Position numbers and translations under genes: made by a program
Part shown: positions 24,089 through 36,312 of the stretch, piece by piece
Layout of the letters: every line of letters begins with the position of its first letter
How positions within the stretch are numbered: the stretch's first letter is position 1
The notes under the pieces: generated by a model
The model's database searches: none
Told to the model about the DNA's origin: nothing
The model's input: only the letters and a program-made list of their open reading frames with translations
Source: Nymphaea colorata
Taxonomy: Eukaryota > Streptophyta > Magnoliopsida > Nymphaeales > Nymphaeaceae
Direction: 5' to 3'
Assembly (NCBI RefSeq): GCF_008831285.2
Contig: NC_045149.1
Span: forward strand, 14,658,578-14,722,577
Length of the DNA: 64,000 bases

Positions 24089-24409
24089 ATGGCGGATAAC
24101 CCTAAATGTGAAGGAATACTCATCTGGCTTGTAATTGCAGGTTGGCAGGGACTGTTTTGCCCATGTGTGCTATTTGGTCGAAATCTTGAAAATTTGAGGG
24201 AAGTCATTCCGTGGACTAGGCCTTGTATTTGTCATGCCATATTTGTTGAGGGCGGCACAGCACGTTCAACAGCAACTGCAATACTCCATCACCGTGGCAT
24301 TGATCCCTCAACGTCGTTCCTGATCGGTGCAGGATTGCTGCTCACTTGGTGGGTGTGTGGCATCTACAGGGCCTATTTCAGCAAAAATTGCGTAGGAAAT
24401 ATCATTTAA
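24089..24409 (+). pseudogene. PLAC8-family gene fragment, copy 2, frameshifted
   Basis: Identical to the copy at 17648 through WWVCGIYR, then one G is missing at 24369-24371. The frame shifts to AYFSKNCVGNII and stops at 24409, losing the KLRRKYHL end. The acceptor and donor signals of the exon are conserved. As in copy 1, no last exon with the second Cys cluster follows. Whether the missing G is real or a base-calling error is undecided. Confidence 0.6.
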
Positions 24410-26880
24410 GGTTCTCTTTCTCTCTCTGTGACAGACGCCCATGCATATGTTTTTGAAATATTATTGTCCATGGCACACTCTTGCCATTTCTCAAAGTGCT
24501 ACCCTGCCCTTTTTGTGATGTTAGAATTGTGTTATCTTTATTAGAGCATGCTTTGATTGTCTGAATAATCTTTACACCCTTGTAAAGCTTATCGGTTATT
24601 TTCACTAGTGAAGGCAGCATACCACGTGGTGAGGAAATTCAAGACTTCTTTCACCACCATACATCCTTTTATACTTGGAATCGGTTAAGGAAAGGTTGGT
24701 AGGAAAGACATCCAAATTTCTTCACCCAAGTTTTGAGTGCAAGCACACCTTAGGGAAATTTCACCTCGCGGAAGTACTATCCCGGCAATTAAATATGTCT
24801 CAACTTCAAAGCAGTTAAACTCAGTCTAGTAGGTATGTGGTAAATGACTTGTTTGAATGAGCATGTGTCTAGTAGGTTAAACAGGGGAAGGCAAGGATAC
24901 ACTTGAAGTTCATGCCGACCCCACAAGTTTCTATATTTAGCTGTGAACTGGGATTGGACACCTTGCCGATACATGATACATAATACAGGTGAGTATGCAT
25001 GTTTTATGTACAGTTTTATAAAGGCCCTGCACTTTCGTTGGATAGAAGTTACTGTCTCTTTTTTGTTTCTGGCGTTGAAACATTTGTATTCCCATATGAG
25101 GTGGTTGCAAAAAGAATATGGGTGCAAAAAACATCTTTTACCATAATTTTTTCTTTTGGACTTGGTATGAAATTTATAACGCGAAAAGGCACTCGATGGA
25201 AAATTATGGTGTGCCATTAGGGAGAGTAAGTATGAACTGTGCACAAAACATTTATTCATTAATACAGGCAATGTGCAACTAATGTCATACCTGCCTCTCA
25301 ATAAACTGCAAATTATAAACATGTGTATTGAAGAAATGGCTCCATGCTAATTTTTATCTTTGGTGAACAAAACCTGTTGAGAAACATTGGATAGAGTTGC
25401 AATGTTCTCTCCCTATTTTGTGGCCCTCCGATAAGGTACTGATTTGGTCCTATTCTAGCTTCCCAAGGTTAGCACTTGTAAATCTATATCAAGTTTAGAT
25501 CAAAACCTAGCTTCGCACTGAGGTTTCTCTTTACCTATCGAGTCATGGAAACCCACCCGATTCCTTCAAAAACTTGGTTTCTTTGCTAAACCTAAGTTTT
25601 GGTGTGTTATCCAAAAGGGCTTAGGTTTCCACTTGAGGTGGTTTCTAAGGTATAAATATGTGTTGATCTAAGCTTTTGCATATTTTTTTTATAAAGAGAA
25701 AGGAAAGAAACTGTACACAATTTACATTACGAGTATTATATTGTCGACTGTGGTACGTTACTGTGTTCTATGATACAGTAAAATATCATAAAATGCACCT
25801 AACATTGATGTACTTCTTTGTTTGGCTTGGGAAACGTACACTGCCTCCAAAGAGCAGGAGGCAGAGGTTTTATGGTTTACCCTGAGTAGATGTTGTGTAA
25901 GGCCTGCTAATTGTCATCGCCATCTTAAATTTTCTTCACATATTAAAATGCCTAAAAATGAATCGTTGCAAAACTTCACATTTTAGTAGGAAATTTATGG
26001 GAAAGGTGCTAGATGAAGAATCATCTGGCATCTGTAAGTAAAGTTGAAACCGCTACTTCACTTGTGCTGTTTTGCACTCTGTCTAGTGTGACAACAATCA
26101 AGAGAGTTCGAGCATATGAACTTGGATTATTATGAAATGACATTAACAGTATGCACTTCTGTACCCTTTTCATGCGATTTGGGTATTTTCATAATACACC
26201 CCAATGTAGTGGAGCTTATTAAGCTGATATGGTGCAACGCTCTTATATCTGCTAGAATCTCAGCCGCTAGAATTGTGTGGAATACTGGGTGGAAAGGATT
26301 TAAAAAAAAATTGTGAAAATCTCTGTTGTTGAAGGTCACTATTTGTTTGGTTTGAGATCGTATTTTATCTGTTGCAGGGGGCCTTTTGTTCTTAAAAGGG
26401 CATTAATTTTGGTGGAGTTTTTTTGTGCAAACGTCAAGATTCTTTTGGACAGCATTATGAAGGATGGCAATGATATAGCTACCAAAGGTGAATAGTGGTG
26501 GTCGTTGTATTGCTTATGCATGCTTTTGTTGTTAAGGATATCTCAGTTGCTCACAAGCGAATCCTAACTTTCATTGATCGCAGAATGATCTGGTTCAGTT
26601 CCACAATTCACAGGCATACAAGATCTCAGGTATCAAACTCAGGTTGATTCCTCGAACCATTTCGCTTCATTTTCGTGCAATCGTATTACTACACATCTGC
26701 TTTGCGTTTGTCGAATTGAAATAACCGTAATTTCAATGCTAAAGGAAAGTCAACAGTGAAATAGGAAAAAACATGGACTTGAGCTTTCGATCAATAAAGC
26801 AAATTAGAATGACAAATTGAATATTAGGAAGTCTGACTACGAATAGAGAGTGCAAGTCCTTGAGAGCCGTAATCAAATTG
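24410..26880. other. Non-coding part of duplication copy 2
   Basis: Counterpart of 17971-20459 with scattered one- and two-base gaps. No gene seen. Confidence 0.6.
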
Positions 26881-26980
26881 NNNNNNNNNNNNNNNNNNNN
26901 NNNNNNNNNNNNNNNNNNNNNNNNNNNNNNNNNNNNNNNNNNNNNNNNNNNNNNNNNNNNNNNNNNNNNNNNNNNNNNNN
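26881..26980. other. Assembly gap (100 N)
   Basis: Exactly 100 N, the usual placeholder for a gap of unknown size. The left side is the end of duplication copy 2, the right side starts inside the tandem array, so an unknown amount of array may be missing. Confidence 0.99.
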
Positions 26981-29900
26981 TTTTTGTGTAGTGCCAACTT
27001 TTTTTCGTAGGTTTTGTGGTGTTGGAAGCTTGTTTTGTCTAGTTTCTGTTTGATAAATGCCTTTGTAGCAACTCTATGAAACTATTAGAAGGTTTGGACC
27101 TGTTTGCGTCCTTGTTTGCAATGCAGTCTCACTTGTGTTTTTTGCTTAAATTTTGTGTGAATCATGTGTTCTTAGCGTGAGATTTAGCTGGTTTTAGGTT
27201 GTTGAAGTAGGTAGGTGGCCTCGAGCATGTGCATCATTATCTGGCATCTTTTTGAAATGCATGAAAGGGAGGAGATGACTGCACAGAGAAATGAGAGAAT
27301 TGTTGGAGGATCTTGAAGCCTTTTCTTGGAAGCGTTGCGGAACAAAATAATAGGTTTACAAAGGAAACAATCATTTTAGAGGCAATGACAATGCCGATGT
27401 TGGACTTCTTAGGTCAGTTATACGACTACAACCATTGTTCTTTTGTTGACGTAGTCAAGAAGACCTTATTGTCATTTTGATGAATTTCTTGAAATAACCA
27501 AATGCAAATCCAAGAGTTTCAGGATAAGATAAGACCACTGATCCAAAGCCACTTCTAGCGAAGGTGCAACAATTTTGGATCATATAAGACCATTGATCCG
27601 GGCCCACTACTAGTTTCAAATCGGATAAGACCCTGATCTAAATCCCCTACTGATACCATTCCAACAGTTTCTAGATCAGATAAGACCACTGATCAAGGCC
27701 ATAGCAACATCCAAGCCCAACAATTTTCGGATCAAATAAGACCGTGATCTAGTGTCCCAATGTTTTTGCTTATATTTTGGTGGAATTGGCCTCGAATTTA
27801 TCTAGTTTTAGGTTGTTTTTAGGCTTTGAAGTAGGTAGTTCTCATCGTGCGCTTGCATCATTATCTGGCTTTTTTGTGAAGTGCATGAAAGGGAGGAGAT
27901 GACCGCAAGAGAAATTTGAAAACTGTTGGAGGATCTTGAAGCCTTATCTTAGAAGCGTTGTTGGACAAAGCCAATGGTTAACGAAGGAAATGATCATGTG
28001 AGAAGCAATCATGATGCCCATGATAGATATCTTAGGTGGTATTTTGTGCTTAAATGACTCTTGCATTAGGAAACTGTGTAGGAGCTGCTCAACATGAAAT
28101 CAAGTCATCAGTTATACAACTACAACCATCCTTTTTTTGTTGACATAGTCAAGAGGTCCCTTATTGTCATTTTGATGAATTTCTTGAAATAACCAAATGC
28201 AAATCCAACAATTTTAGGATCAGATAAGACCACTGATCCAAGCCCACTACCAGCAGCAAGTGCAACACTTTCCGGATCATATAAGACCATTGATTCGGGC
28301 CCACTACTAGTTTCAAATCCAACAATTTTCGGATCAGATAAGACCACTGATCTAGACCCCCTACCTGATTTCCATTTCAACAAATTTTTGGATCAGATAA
28401 GAATAATGACTTGATGAGGCCCACTTACCAGTCTCACTTGTGTTTTTGGCCATAAATTTGTGTGAATCATGTGTTCTTAGCGTGAGATTTAGCAGGTTTT
28501 AGGTTGGTTGAAGTAGGTAGGTGGCATCGAGCACGTGCATCATTATCTGGCATCTTTTTAAAATGCATGAAAGGGAGGAGATGATGCACGGAGAAATGAG
28601 AGAATTGTTGGAGGATCTTGAAGCCTTTTCTTGGAAGCGTTGCGGAACAAAACTAATGGTTTACAAAGGAAACAATCATTTTAGAGGCAATGACAATGCC
28701 GATGTTGGACTTCTTAGGCCAGTTATACAACTACAACCATCGTTCTTTTGTGACGTAGTCAAGAAGACCCTTATTGTCATTTTGATGAATTCTTGAAATA
28801 ACCAAATGCAAATCCAAGAGTTTTAGGATCAGATAAGACCACTGATCCAAGCCCACTTCTAGCGGCAGGTGCAACAATTTTCGGATCATATAAGACCATT
28901 GATCCGGCCCACTACTACTTTCAAATCCAACAATTTTCAGATCTGATAAGACCACTGATCTAAATCCCCTACCTGATACCATTCCAACAGTTTCTAGATC
29001 AGATAAGACCACTGATCAAGGCCCATACCACATCCAAGTCCAACAACTTTCGGATCAAATAAGACCGTTGATCTAGTGTTGCCAATGTTTTTGCTTATAT
29101 TTTGGTGGAATTGGCCTCAAATTATCTAGTTTTAGGTTGTTAAAGGCTGTTGAAGTATGTAGGTCTCATCGTGCATGAAAGGGTGGAGATGACAGCAAGG
29201 AGAAATTTGAAAGCTGTTGGAGGATCTGAAGCCTTATCTTAGAAGCATGTGGAACAAAACCAATGGTTAACGAAGGAAATGATCATGTGAGAAGCAATCA
29301 TGATGCCCATGATAGATATCTTAGGTGGTATTTGTGCTTAAATGACTCTTGCATTAGGAAACTCGTGTAGGAGCTGCTCAACATGAAATCAAGTCATCAG
29401 TTATACAACTACAACCATCCTTTTTTTGTTGACATAGTCAAGAGGTCCCTTATTGTCATTTTGATGAATTTCTTGAAATAACCAAATGCAAATCCAACAA
29501 TTTTAGGATCAGATAAGACCACTGATCCAAGCCCACTACCAGCAGCAAGTGCAATACTTTCCGGATCATATAAGACCATTGATTCGGGCCCACTACTAGT
29601 TTCAAATCCAACAATTTTCGGATCAGATAAGACCATTGATCTAGACCCCCTACCTGATCCCATTTCAACAAATTTCTAGATCAGATAAGACCACTGATCG
29701 AGGCCATACCAAGATCCAAGTCCAACAATTTTTGGATCAGATAAGACCGTTGATCTACACCCATTTCGACATCGATGACCAAAAATATTCTTGATTTTTG
29801 CGCAAGTTTACCTTTTTGTGTAGTGCCACTTTTTTCTAATGTTTTGTGGTGTTGGAAGCTTGTTTTGTCTAGTTTCTGTTGATCAATGCTTTCTTTAGCA

Positions 29901-32900
29901 ACTCCATGAAAATATTAGAACAGTTTTGGTCCTGTTTGCATCCTTGATTGCAATGCAGTCTCACTTGTGTTTTGCCTAAATTTGTGTGAATCATGTGTTT
30001 TTAGCGTGAGATTTAGCTAGTTTTAGCTGGTTTTAGTTGTTGAGTAGGTAGGTGCATCGAGCACGTGCATCATTTCTGGCGTCTTTTTGAAGTGCATGAA
30101 AGGGAGGAGATGACTTCACGGAGAAATGAGAGAATTGTTGGAGGATCTTGAAGCCTTTTCTTGGAAGCGTTGCGGAACAAAACTAATGGTTTACAAAGGA
30201 AACAATCATTTTAGAGGCAATGACAATGCCGATGTTAGACTTCTTAGGCCAGTTATACAACTACAACCATAGTTCTTTTGGTGACGTAGTCAAGAAGACC
30301 CTTATTGTCATTTTGATGAATTTCTTGAAATAACAAATGCAAATCCAATAGTTTCAGGATCGGGTATGACCGCTGATCCAAGCCCACTTCTAGCGGCAGG
30401 TGCAACAATTTCGGATCATATAAGACCATTGATCCGGGCCCACTACTAGTTTCAAATCCAACAATTTTCAGATCTTATAAAACCACTGATCTAAATCCCT
30501 ACCTGATACCATTCCAACAGTTTCTAGATCAGATAAGACCACTGATCAAGGCGCATACCAACATCCAAGTCCAACAAATTTCGGAACAGATAAGACCGTT
30601 GATCTATGTCGCCAATGTTGTTGCTTATATTTTGGTGGAATTGGCCTCAAATTTATCTAGTTTTAGGTTGTTAAGGCTGTTGAAGTATGTAGGTCTCATC
30701 GTGCATGAAAGGGTGGAGATGACCGCAAGGAGAAATTTGAAAGCTGTTGGAGGATCATGAAGCCTTATCTTAGAAGCGTTGTGGAACAAAACCAATGGTT
30801 AACGAAGGAAATGATCATGTGAGAAGCAATCATGATGCCCATGATAGATATCTTAGGTGTATTTGTGCTTAAATGACTATTGCATTAGGAACTCGTGTAG
30901 GAGCTGCTCAACATGAAATCAAGTCATCAGTTATACAACTACAACCATCCTTTTTTTGTTGACATAGTCAAGAGGTCCCTTATTGTCATTTTGATGAATT
31001 TCTTGAAATAACCAAATGCAAATCCAACAATTTTAGGATCAGATAAGACCACTGATCCAAGCCCACTACCAGCAGCAAGTGCAACACTTTCCGGATCATA
31101 TAAGACCATTGATTCGGGCCCACTACTAGTTTCAAATCCAACAATTTTCGGATCAGATAAGACCACTAATCTAGACCCCCTACCTGATCCCATTTCAACA
31201 AATTTCTAGATCAGATAAGACCACTGATCGAGGCCCATACCAAGATCCAAGTCCAACAATTTTTGGATCAGATAAGACCGTTGATGTACACCCATTTCAA
31301 CATCGAAGTCCAAAAATATTCTTGATTTTTGCGCAAAGTTTACCCTTTGTGTAGTGCCACTTTTTCGTAGGTTTTGTGGTGTTGGAAGCCTGTTTTGTCT
31401 AGTTTCTGTTGATCAATGCTTTCTGTAGCAACTCTATGAAAATATTAGAACGGTTCTAGACCTGTTTGCATCCTTGATTGCAATGCAGTCTCACTTGTGT
31501 TTTTGCCTAAATTTTGTGTGAATCATGTGTTCTTAGCGTGAGATTTAGCTAGTTTTAGCTGGTTTTAGGTTGTTGAAGTAGGTAGGTGGCATCGACCACG
31601 TGCATCATTTTCTGGCGTCTTTTTGAAGTGCATGAAAGGGAGGAGATGACTTCACGGAGAAATGAGAGAATTGTTGGAGGATCTTGAAGCCTTTTCTTGG
31701 AAGCGTTGCGGAACAAAACTAATGGTTTACAAAGGAAACAATCATTTTAGAGGCAATGACAATGCCGATGTTAGACTTCTTAGGCCAGTTATACAACTAC
31801 AACCATAGTTCTTTTGGTGACGTAGTCAAGAAGACCCTTATTGTCATTTTGATGAATTTCTTGAAATAACAAATGCAAATCCAATAGTTTCAGGATCGGG
31901 TATGACCGCTGATCCAAGCCCACTTCTAGCGGCAGGTGCAACAATTTTCGGATCATATAAGACCATTGATCCGGGCCCACTACTAGTTTCAAATCCAACA
32001 ATTTTCAGATCTTATAAGACCACTGATCTAAATCCCCTTACTTGATTCAATTCCAATAATTCCTATATCAGATAAGAGCACTGATCAAGGCTCATACCAA
32101 CATTCAAATCCAACAATTTTCAGATCAGATAAGACCACTGATCTAGATCCCCTACCTGATTTCATTCCAACAATTTCTAGATCAGATAAGACCACTGATC
32201 AAGGCCCATACCAACATCCAAGTCCAACAATTTTCGGATCAAATAAGACTGTTGATCTAGTGTCGCCAATGTTTTTGCTTATATTTGGTGGAATTGGCCT
32301 CGAATTTATCTAGTGTTAGGTTATTTTTAGGCTTTTGAAGTAGGTAGGTCTCATCGTGCACTGCATCATTATCTGGCTTTTTTGTGAAGTGCATGAAATG
32401 GTGGAGATGACCGCAAGGAGAAATTTGAAAACTGTTGGAGGATCTTGAACCCTTACCTTAGATGCGTTGTGGAACAAAACCAATGGTTAACGAAGGAAAT
32501 GATCATGTGAGAGGCAATCACGATGCCCATGTTAGATATCTTAGGTGGTATTTTGTGCTAAATGACTCTTGTATTAGGAAACTCGTGTACGAGTTGCTCA
32601 ACCATGAAATCAAGTCATTAGTTATCCAACTACAACCATCCTTTTTTTGTTGACATAGTCAAGATGTCCCTTATTGTCATTTTGATGAATTTATTGAAAT
32701 AACCAACTGCAAATCCAACAATTTTAGGATCTTATAAGATCACTGATCTAAGCCCACTACCAGCGGCAACTGCAACAAATATTCCGATCATATTGGACCG
32801 ATGATTCGTGCCCACTACTAGTTTCAAATCCAACAATTTTCGGATCAGATAAGACCTCTGAACTAGACCCCTACCCGATCCCATTCCGATAATTTCTAGA

Positions 32901-32982
32901 TCAGATAAGACTACTGATCGAGGCCCATACCAAGATCCAAGTCCAACAATTTTTGGATGAGATAAGACTGTTGATCTACACC
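26981..32982. repeat. Higher-order tandem array: four units of about 1.5 kb with a 57-bp minisatellite core
   Basis: The marker CAGTCTCACTTGTGTTTT recurs at about 27125, 28434, 29957 and 31486, giving units of about 1.52 kb. The first interval is about 215 bp shorter and lacks the GTGTAGTGCCAC-type linker. Each unit has two related halves: one with AACAAAACTAATGGTTTACA, the other with AACAAAACCAATGGTTAACG. Each half ends in a run of 57-bp repeats with core GATCAGATAAGACCACTGAT followed by C. Spacing of the core in one run: 29506, 29563, 29620, 29678, 29734. The core carries a perfect inverted pair GATCAG/CTGATC. Because 57 is a multiple of three, several frames stay open on the minus strand (for example 28120-28383), giving 19-residue repeats such as GSVVLSDPKIVGF. 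No start context, domain or expression evidence supports these as genes. Confidence 0.9.
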
Positions 32983-33242
32983 TGTTTTTGTAAGATTTTG
33001 ATGTATATCCCCAAACCAACAGATGAAGTCTTGAGGAGGTGCGAGAAGACGAAAAGTTAATAGGCTGCTCGAGAAGAGAGGGCGAAGAATAATGGCCGTG
33101 GGCTTGGTGCATGCCGCTTGTCATTAATATATACTAATTTGTGTTACAAGTAAATACACAAAGCAACAATAAAAATTAGAAATATGCCACCGCTATGGTG
33201 AAGATGGGTGGGGTATAACTTGACCCGAACCATATCTTAACA
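32983..33242 (-). mobile_element. LTR of a truncated Ty1/copia element (3' LTR, minus strand)
   Basis: Bounded by TGTTTTTGTAAG at 32983 and ATATCTTAACA ending at 33242, the TGTT...AACA termini of a 260-bp LTR. Directly beyond, on the minus strand, is a purine tract (TTGAGGGGGCATGTT across 33241-33255), the polypurine tract expected just before a 3' LTR. The left flank is the 57-bp array, interrupted after GATCTACACC. Confidence 0.65.
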
Positions 33243-33635
33243 TGCCCCCTCAAGTTGTGCATGAGGTTTGATCATGCACAACTTGTTCTTCAATTCCCAA
33301 AAATGATGCCCTTTGAGACCCTTGGTAAATAAATCAGCCACTTGTTGAGACGTGGATATATAAGTAGGAACAATCTCGTTTTCCTCAACCTTCAGGCAAA
33401 TGAAGTGTTGATCAATCTTTATATGCTTAGTGCGATTATGTAGAATAGGATTGAAAGCAATCTTGATTGCACTTTGGTTATCACAAAATAGAGATGATTG
33501 AGCAATGGGAAGAGAGAGTTTCCCAAGATGATGATGCAACCATGAATAGGCGCCGATCATGAGATTTTTCGGTTTAATCTCAATACTTCTGTAGTTCACC
33601 ATTTTTATATTAATTTTTTCCTTTCTTCGGACCAT
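33237..33635 (-). pseudogene. Ty1/copia polyprotein remnant: RNase H end only
   Basis: The minus-strand frame contains SSLFCDNQSAIKIAFNP, RTKHIKIDQHF, VADLFTKGL and ELKNKLCM, the C-terminal RNase H signature of Ty1/copia polyproteins. The recognisable part starts at about 33560. The N-terminal residues read from 33635 are unrelated sequence, so gag, protease, integrase and reverse transcriptase are lost. It lies next to the polypurine tract and LTR at 32983-33242, the normal order of a 3' end. It is not an active element. Confidence 0.85.
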
Positions 33636-34996
33636 CTAGGCCCTGCCTAGACCTCTTACTTGGTCAGCAGCCTGGGCCAATGTAGCACTTTTTTGTTACT
33701 AAGTGTAAGCACCTAATGAGCATGTTCAACAAGAAAAGGGTGCCTACCCTATTTTGGGTGACTGCATGTTATCTGGAGTTACAATATCATGGTTTTGCTG
33801 GAAGACAAGGGAAGAAGCAGAGGCTTAAAACACCTGAATGCAGGCTGTTGTGCTTGTTCCTGTCTTTTATCACAATACACAATGTTGAGGATGAGAAGAG
33901 GCTTATCTATGGTCATCTATTTTTGAATGTAAAGAATCTGTTCAATAGCTTGAGACGACTCCATTTGCTATAAAAATGAGCTATTCAAAGGCTGGGGCCA
34001 CTTCACATGTTATGCTACGTGTGTCATTTATGCTTGGAGGCTATAAATGGTTTATTAGGTATTAACATTCTTGAAAAGGAAATAAAAGTTTAATATGATA
34101 CAGCTTGTGCTCAGCTGATATGGTTAAACTTTGAACATTGGTAAGACTTTACTTGTTTTGAATCCAGGAGGGTGTGTTTTAGTGTAATGTTGAAACCATG
34201 ATTACTTTCTGATTGACAGGGGAGTGCTCAAAGTCTTCACCAAGTACAGGCCTATCAACGCGTGGCAATCATTAGGTGCTTTCCTGTTGCCTAGTTGAAA
34301 GAAAAAAGGAACAAAAAGATTAGCGTGCTTGTTGAGATGGAATGCAATGGTTAGTAGTTCACTAGGTCCCTCTAGAAAATACCAAAGTGGAGTTAAAGGA
34401 GGAGGCTGTGATCTCCTGTAAAGGAAGAATATGCAAATTAAAAATAGGAGAAGCCAAGTTGGTTGGCTTTAAGATAGGGCATTCGACAAACTAGAAGAAG
34501 ACCGTGAAATGGTTCTCTTTTTCATTATTAATTGTGTATTGTTGGAGCTCTTGTCCTGTAATGAAATTTCAATGGAGAAAATTTTCATGCCCTGAAATTC
34601 CCAATGCATACCTTTGTTTCACTTCATCTAATCAACAGTAAGTTTCTCACATCTTATGTTGAATTTGAGAAAGTTTCTTTCTATTTGATGCTTTGTTTGT
34701 CCTTGAAATTGCATAGTATTTTAGCTTCCCATTTGTAAAGCACTCCAATTTGTGGGAAGATAAGAGGAACCGATCCAACAGCTGGAACGTGTCCTGAATA
34801 ATTGTTATATATTGTAAGTTATTGACTTGTCTGCTTCTGCTCTCAAGCATTAGGAGATGTAGGTTGATATCCAACTGCTGGCGTTCCTTATGAATTTAAA
34901 ATTGGATTTGCTTTCAGTTTTCTCTGTAGGGATATGACTCATGATAACCTAATTGGGTTTAATGGACTTATTAGGCTGATTTTGTTGTATTTTTAG
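33636..34996. other. Non-coding, possible intron-like DNA
   Basis: No supportable gene. One acceptor-like CTGATTGACAG at about 34210-34220 is followed by a short frame GVLKVFTKYRPINAW that I cannot assign. The frame at 33716-33973 has no recognised domain. Confidence 0.45.
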
Positions 34997-35235
34997 GCCA
35001 ATAACTGATTTTGATGAACTCACTTTCCACTATGTTGATTGTATTGCCGTCCATGTGGACCATGTCAAACGACAGGTATATTCTATTATTTCTGTTGCAC
35101 TTTGTGTTTGATGCTTGTCTGTTGCTTGATTATGTGAAACTACAGTCTGGAGGTGCACAGATGCAACCTAGTTCAACGCTCTCGGTCTTCCAGAATGGTT
35201 CTGTGGGACATCAACCTCTGTCGCTAATCAAGTAG
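34997..35235 (+). pseudogene. Two-exon fragment resembling replication protein A 32-kDa subunit (RPA2)
   Basis: Exon 34997-35075 follows TATTTTTAG and ends GACAG|GTAT. It reads PITDFDELTFHYVDCIAV then HVDHVKRQ, closely like the RPA32 OB-fold segment RP(I/V)xDFNEVTFHxIEC known in plants. The next exon, 35146-35235, follows AAACTACAG, stays in phase 0 and reads SGGAQMQPSSTLSVFQNG then SVGHQPLSLIK and a stop, as in the linker after the OB fold. The rest of the OB fold upstream and the C-terminal winged helix are not found, so this is a gene fragment captured or left behind by rearrangement. RPA32 itself is a single-strand DNA binding subunit used in replication and repair. Identification is by motif memory only. 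Confidence 0.5.
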
Positions 35236-36312
35236 AGCTCATTATGATTTTTGTTTTAACATATCTGCTTCAATTCCTGAAGTACATATCATTGTCACAT
35301 ATATCGTGTACGTGTATTATATGGTGAGGAAGTTCTCAGCTATAATACGAAAAAATTGTAAATCTTGTTAAATTTTTAAAAAACTTAAAACATTTAATAA
35401 TCCTGAAAATCATAAAAAAATAAAAATAATAAAAAAATCCAAAAAAACTTGAAAAAATGGGCATAGATGATGGCTTTAATATTGTTTTCTCATCAAATAT
35501 AAATGTTGTGCATAGGATCACCAAACATAGATGTTGATTGAGGATGGTTTTGGAAAAGGAGATGTCTATTATTTGAACAATTTATGATCTCCAATTATTT
35601 TGTGTGTAATGTTGTCAAAAGATTGATATAAATGTTTGAGTCAAAGATAAAGACATCCATGTGTTAGAAGATCATCTATGATGTCGTTGTTAAAAGATTT
35701 TGTATTAAAGATTTCATATTTAATAATTGTATACATGAAAAGTCAAAAATTTTATTTTTTTGACAAAGATCCATTTCACTACAATGTCCATTGATCTTGT
35801 TTACGTATGCCAACATCCATTTTTAATTATTTATGTCTGTCCAGCCTTCTATAACTCATGCTAGTTAGAGCTTGTCGAATTGAAATCAATTTAAATATGA
35901 TTCTGCTCTACCCTTTCCCGTTTGAATGGGAATTTTGTTTAATGTCTTATTTGTGTCAATAAGAGAAGTGAAATGCACATCTGAGAAGGCAAGCAGTAGA
36001 AGCTACTATGAACTGACAATTGAGATATGCTTACAAAAGAAAGCATATGAAAAGGAAAAATCGTTACTGAAAACAAGAAACAAAGCAGTTTTGGTGGTTG
36101 AGTTCTAAAATCTTTCTGTGGTGAAACCGGGTGTATAACCTTTTGTTGGTTTCTAAACTTTCTCCACTTGCTCATGGTTGTTCAATTATCTGGAAAATTA
36201 CCAATGGCCTGATTAGTTTTATTTTAATCTGTTATTATTCGTTATTCATGAAAACACAGCATTGTATATGGAAATATTAGGAAGAGCGTCTACCATACCA
36301 GGGCCATTGTTA
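35236..36312. other. AT-rich non-coding stretch
   Basis: Mostly A/T-rich with poly-A-like blocks near 35390-35450. No gene recognised. Confidence 0.5.

Larger units (their letters stand above)
21770..26880 (+). repeat. Segmental tandem duplication, copy 2 (ends at assembly gap)
   Basis: Matches about 15370-20459. Up to about 23720 it is clearly diverged. Beyond that it is nearly identical to copy 1, but with many one-base deletions, mostly in homopolymers (for example three G instead of four at 24369-24371). Its last base before the N run corresponds to 20459, immediately before the 35-bp tandem repeat of copy 1. This pattern is compatible with a true recent duplication or gene conversion, or with an unpolished duplicate contig end. 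Confidence 0.9.

Noticed and set aside
28120-31193. Minus-strand frames of 84-93 codons with GSVVLSDPKIVGF repeats as protein genes
   Set aside because: They are open because the repeat period is 57 bp. Ends differ in every unit, and indels break most copies. Reported as a repeat array instead.
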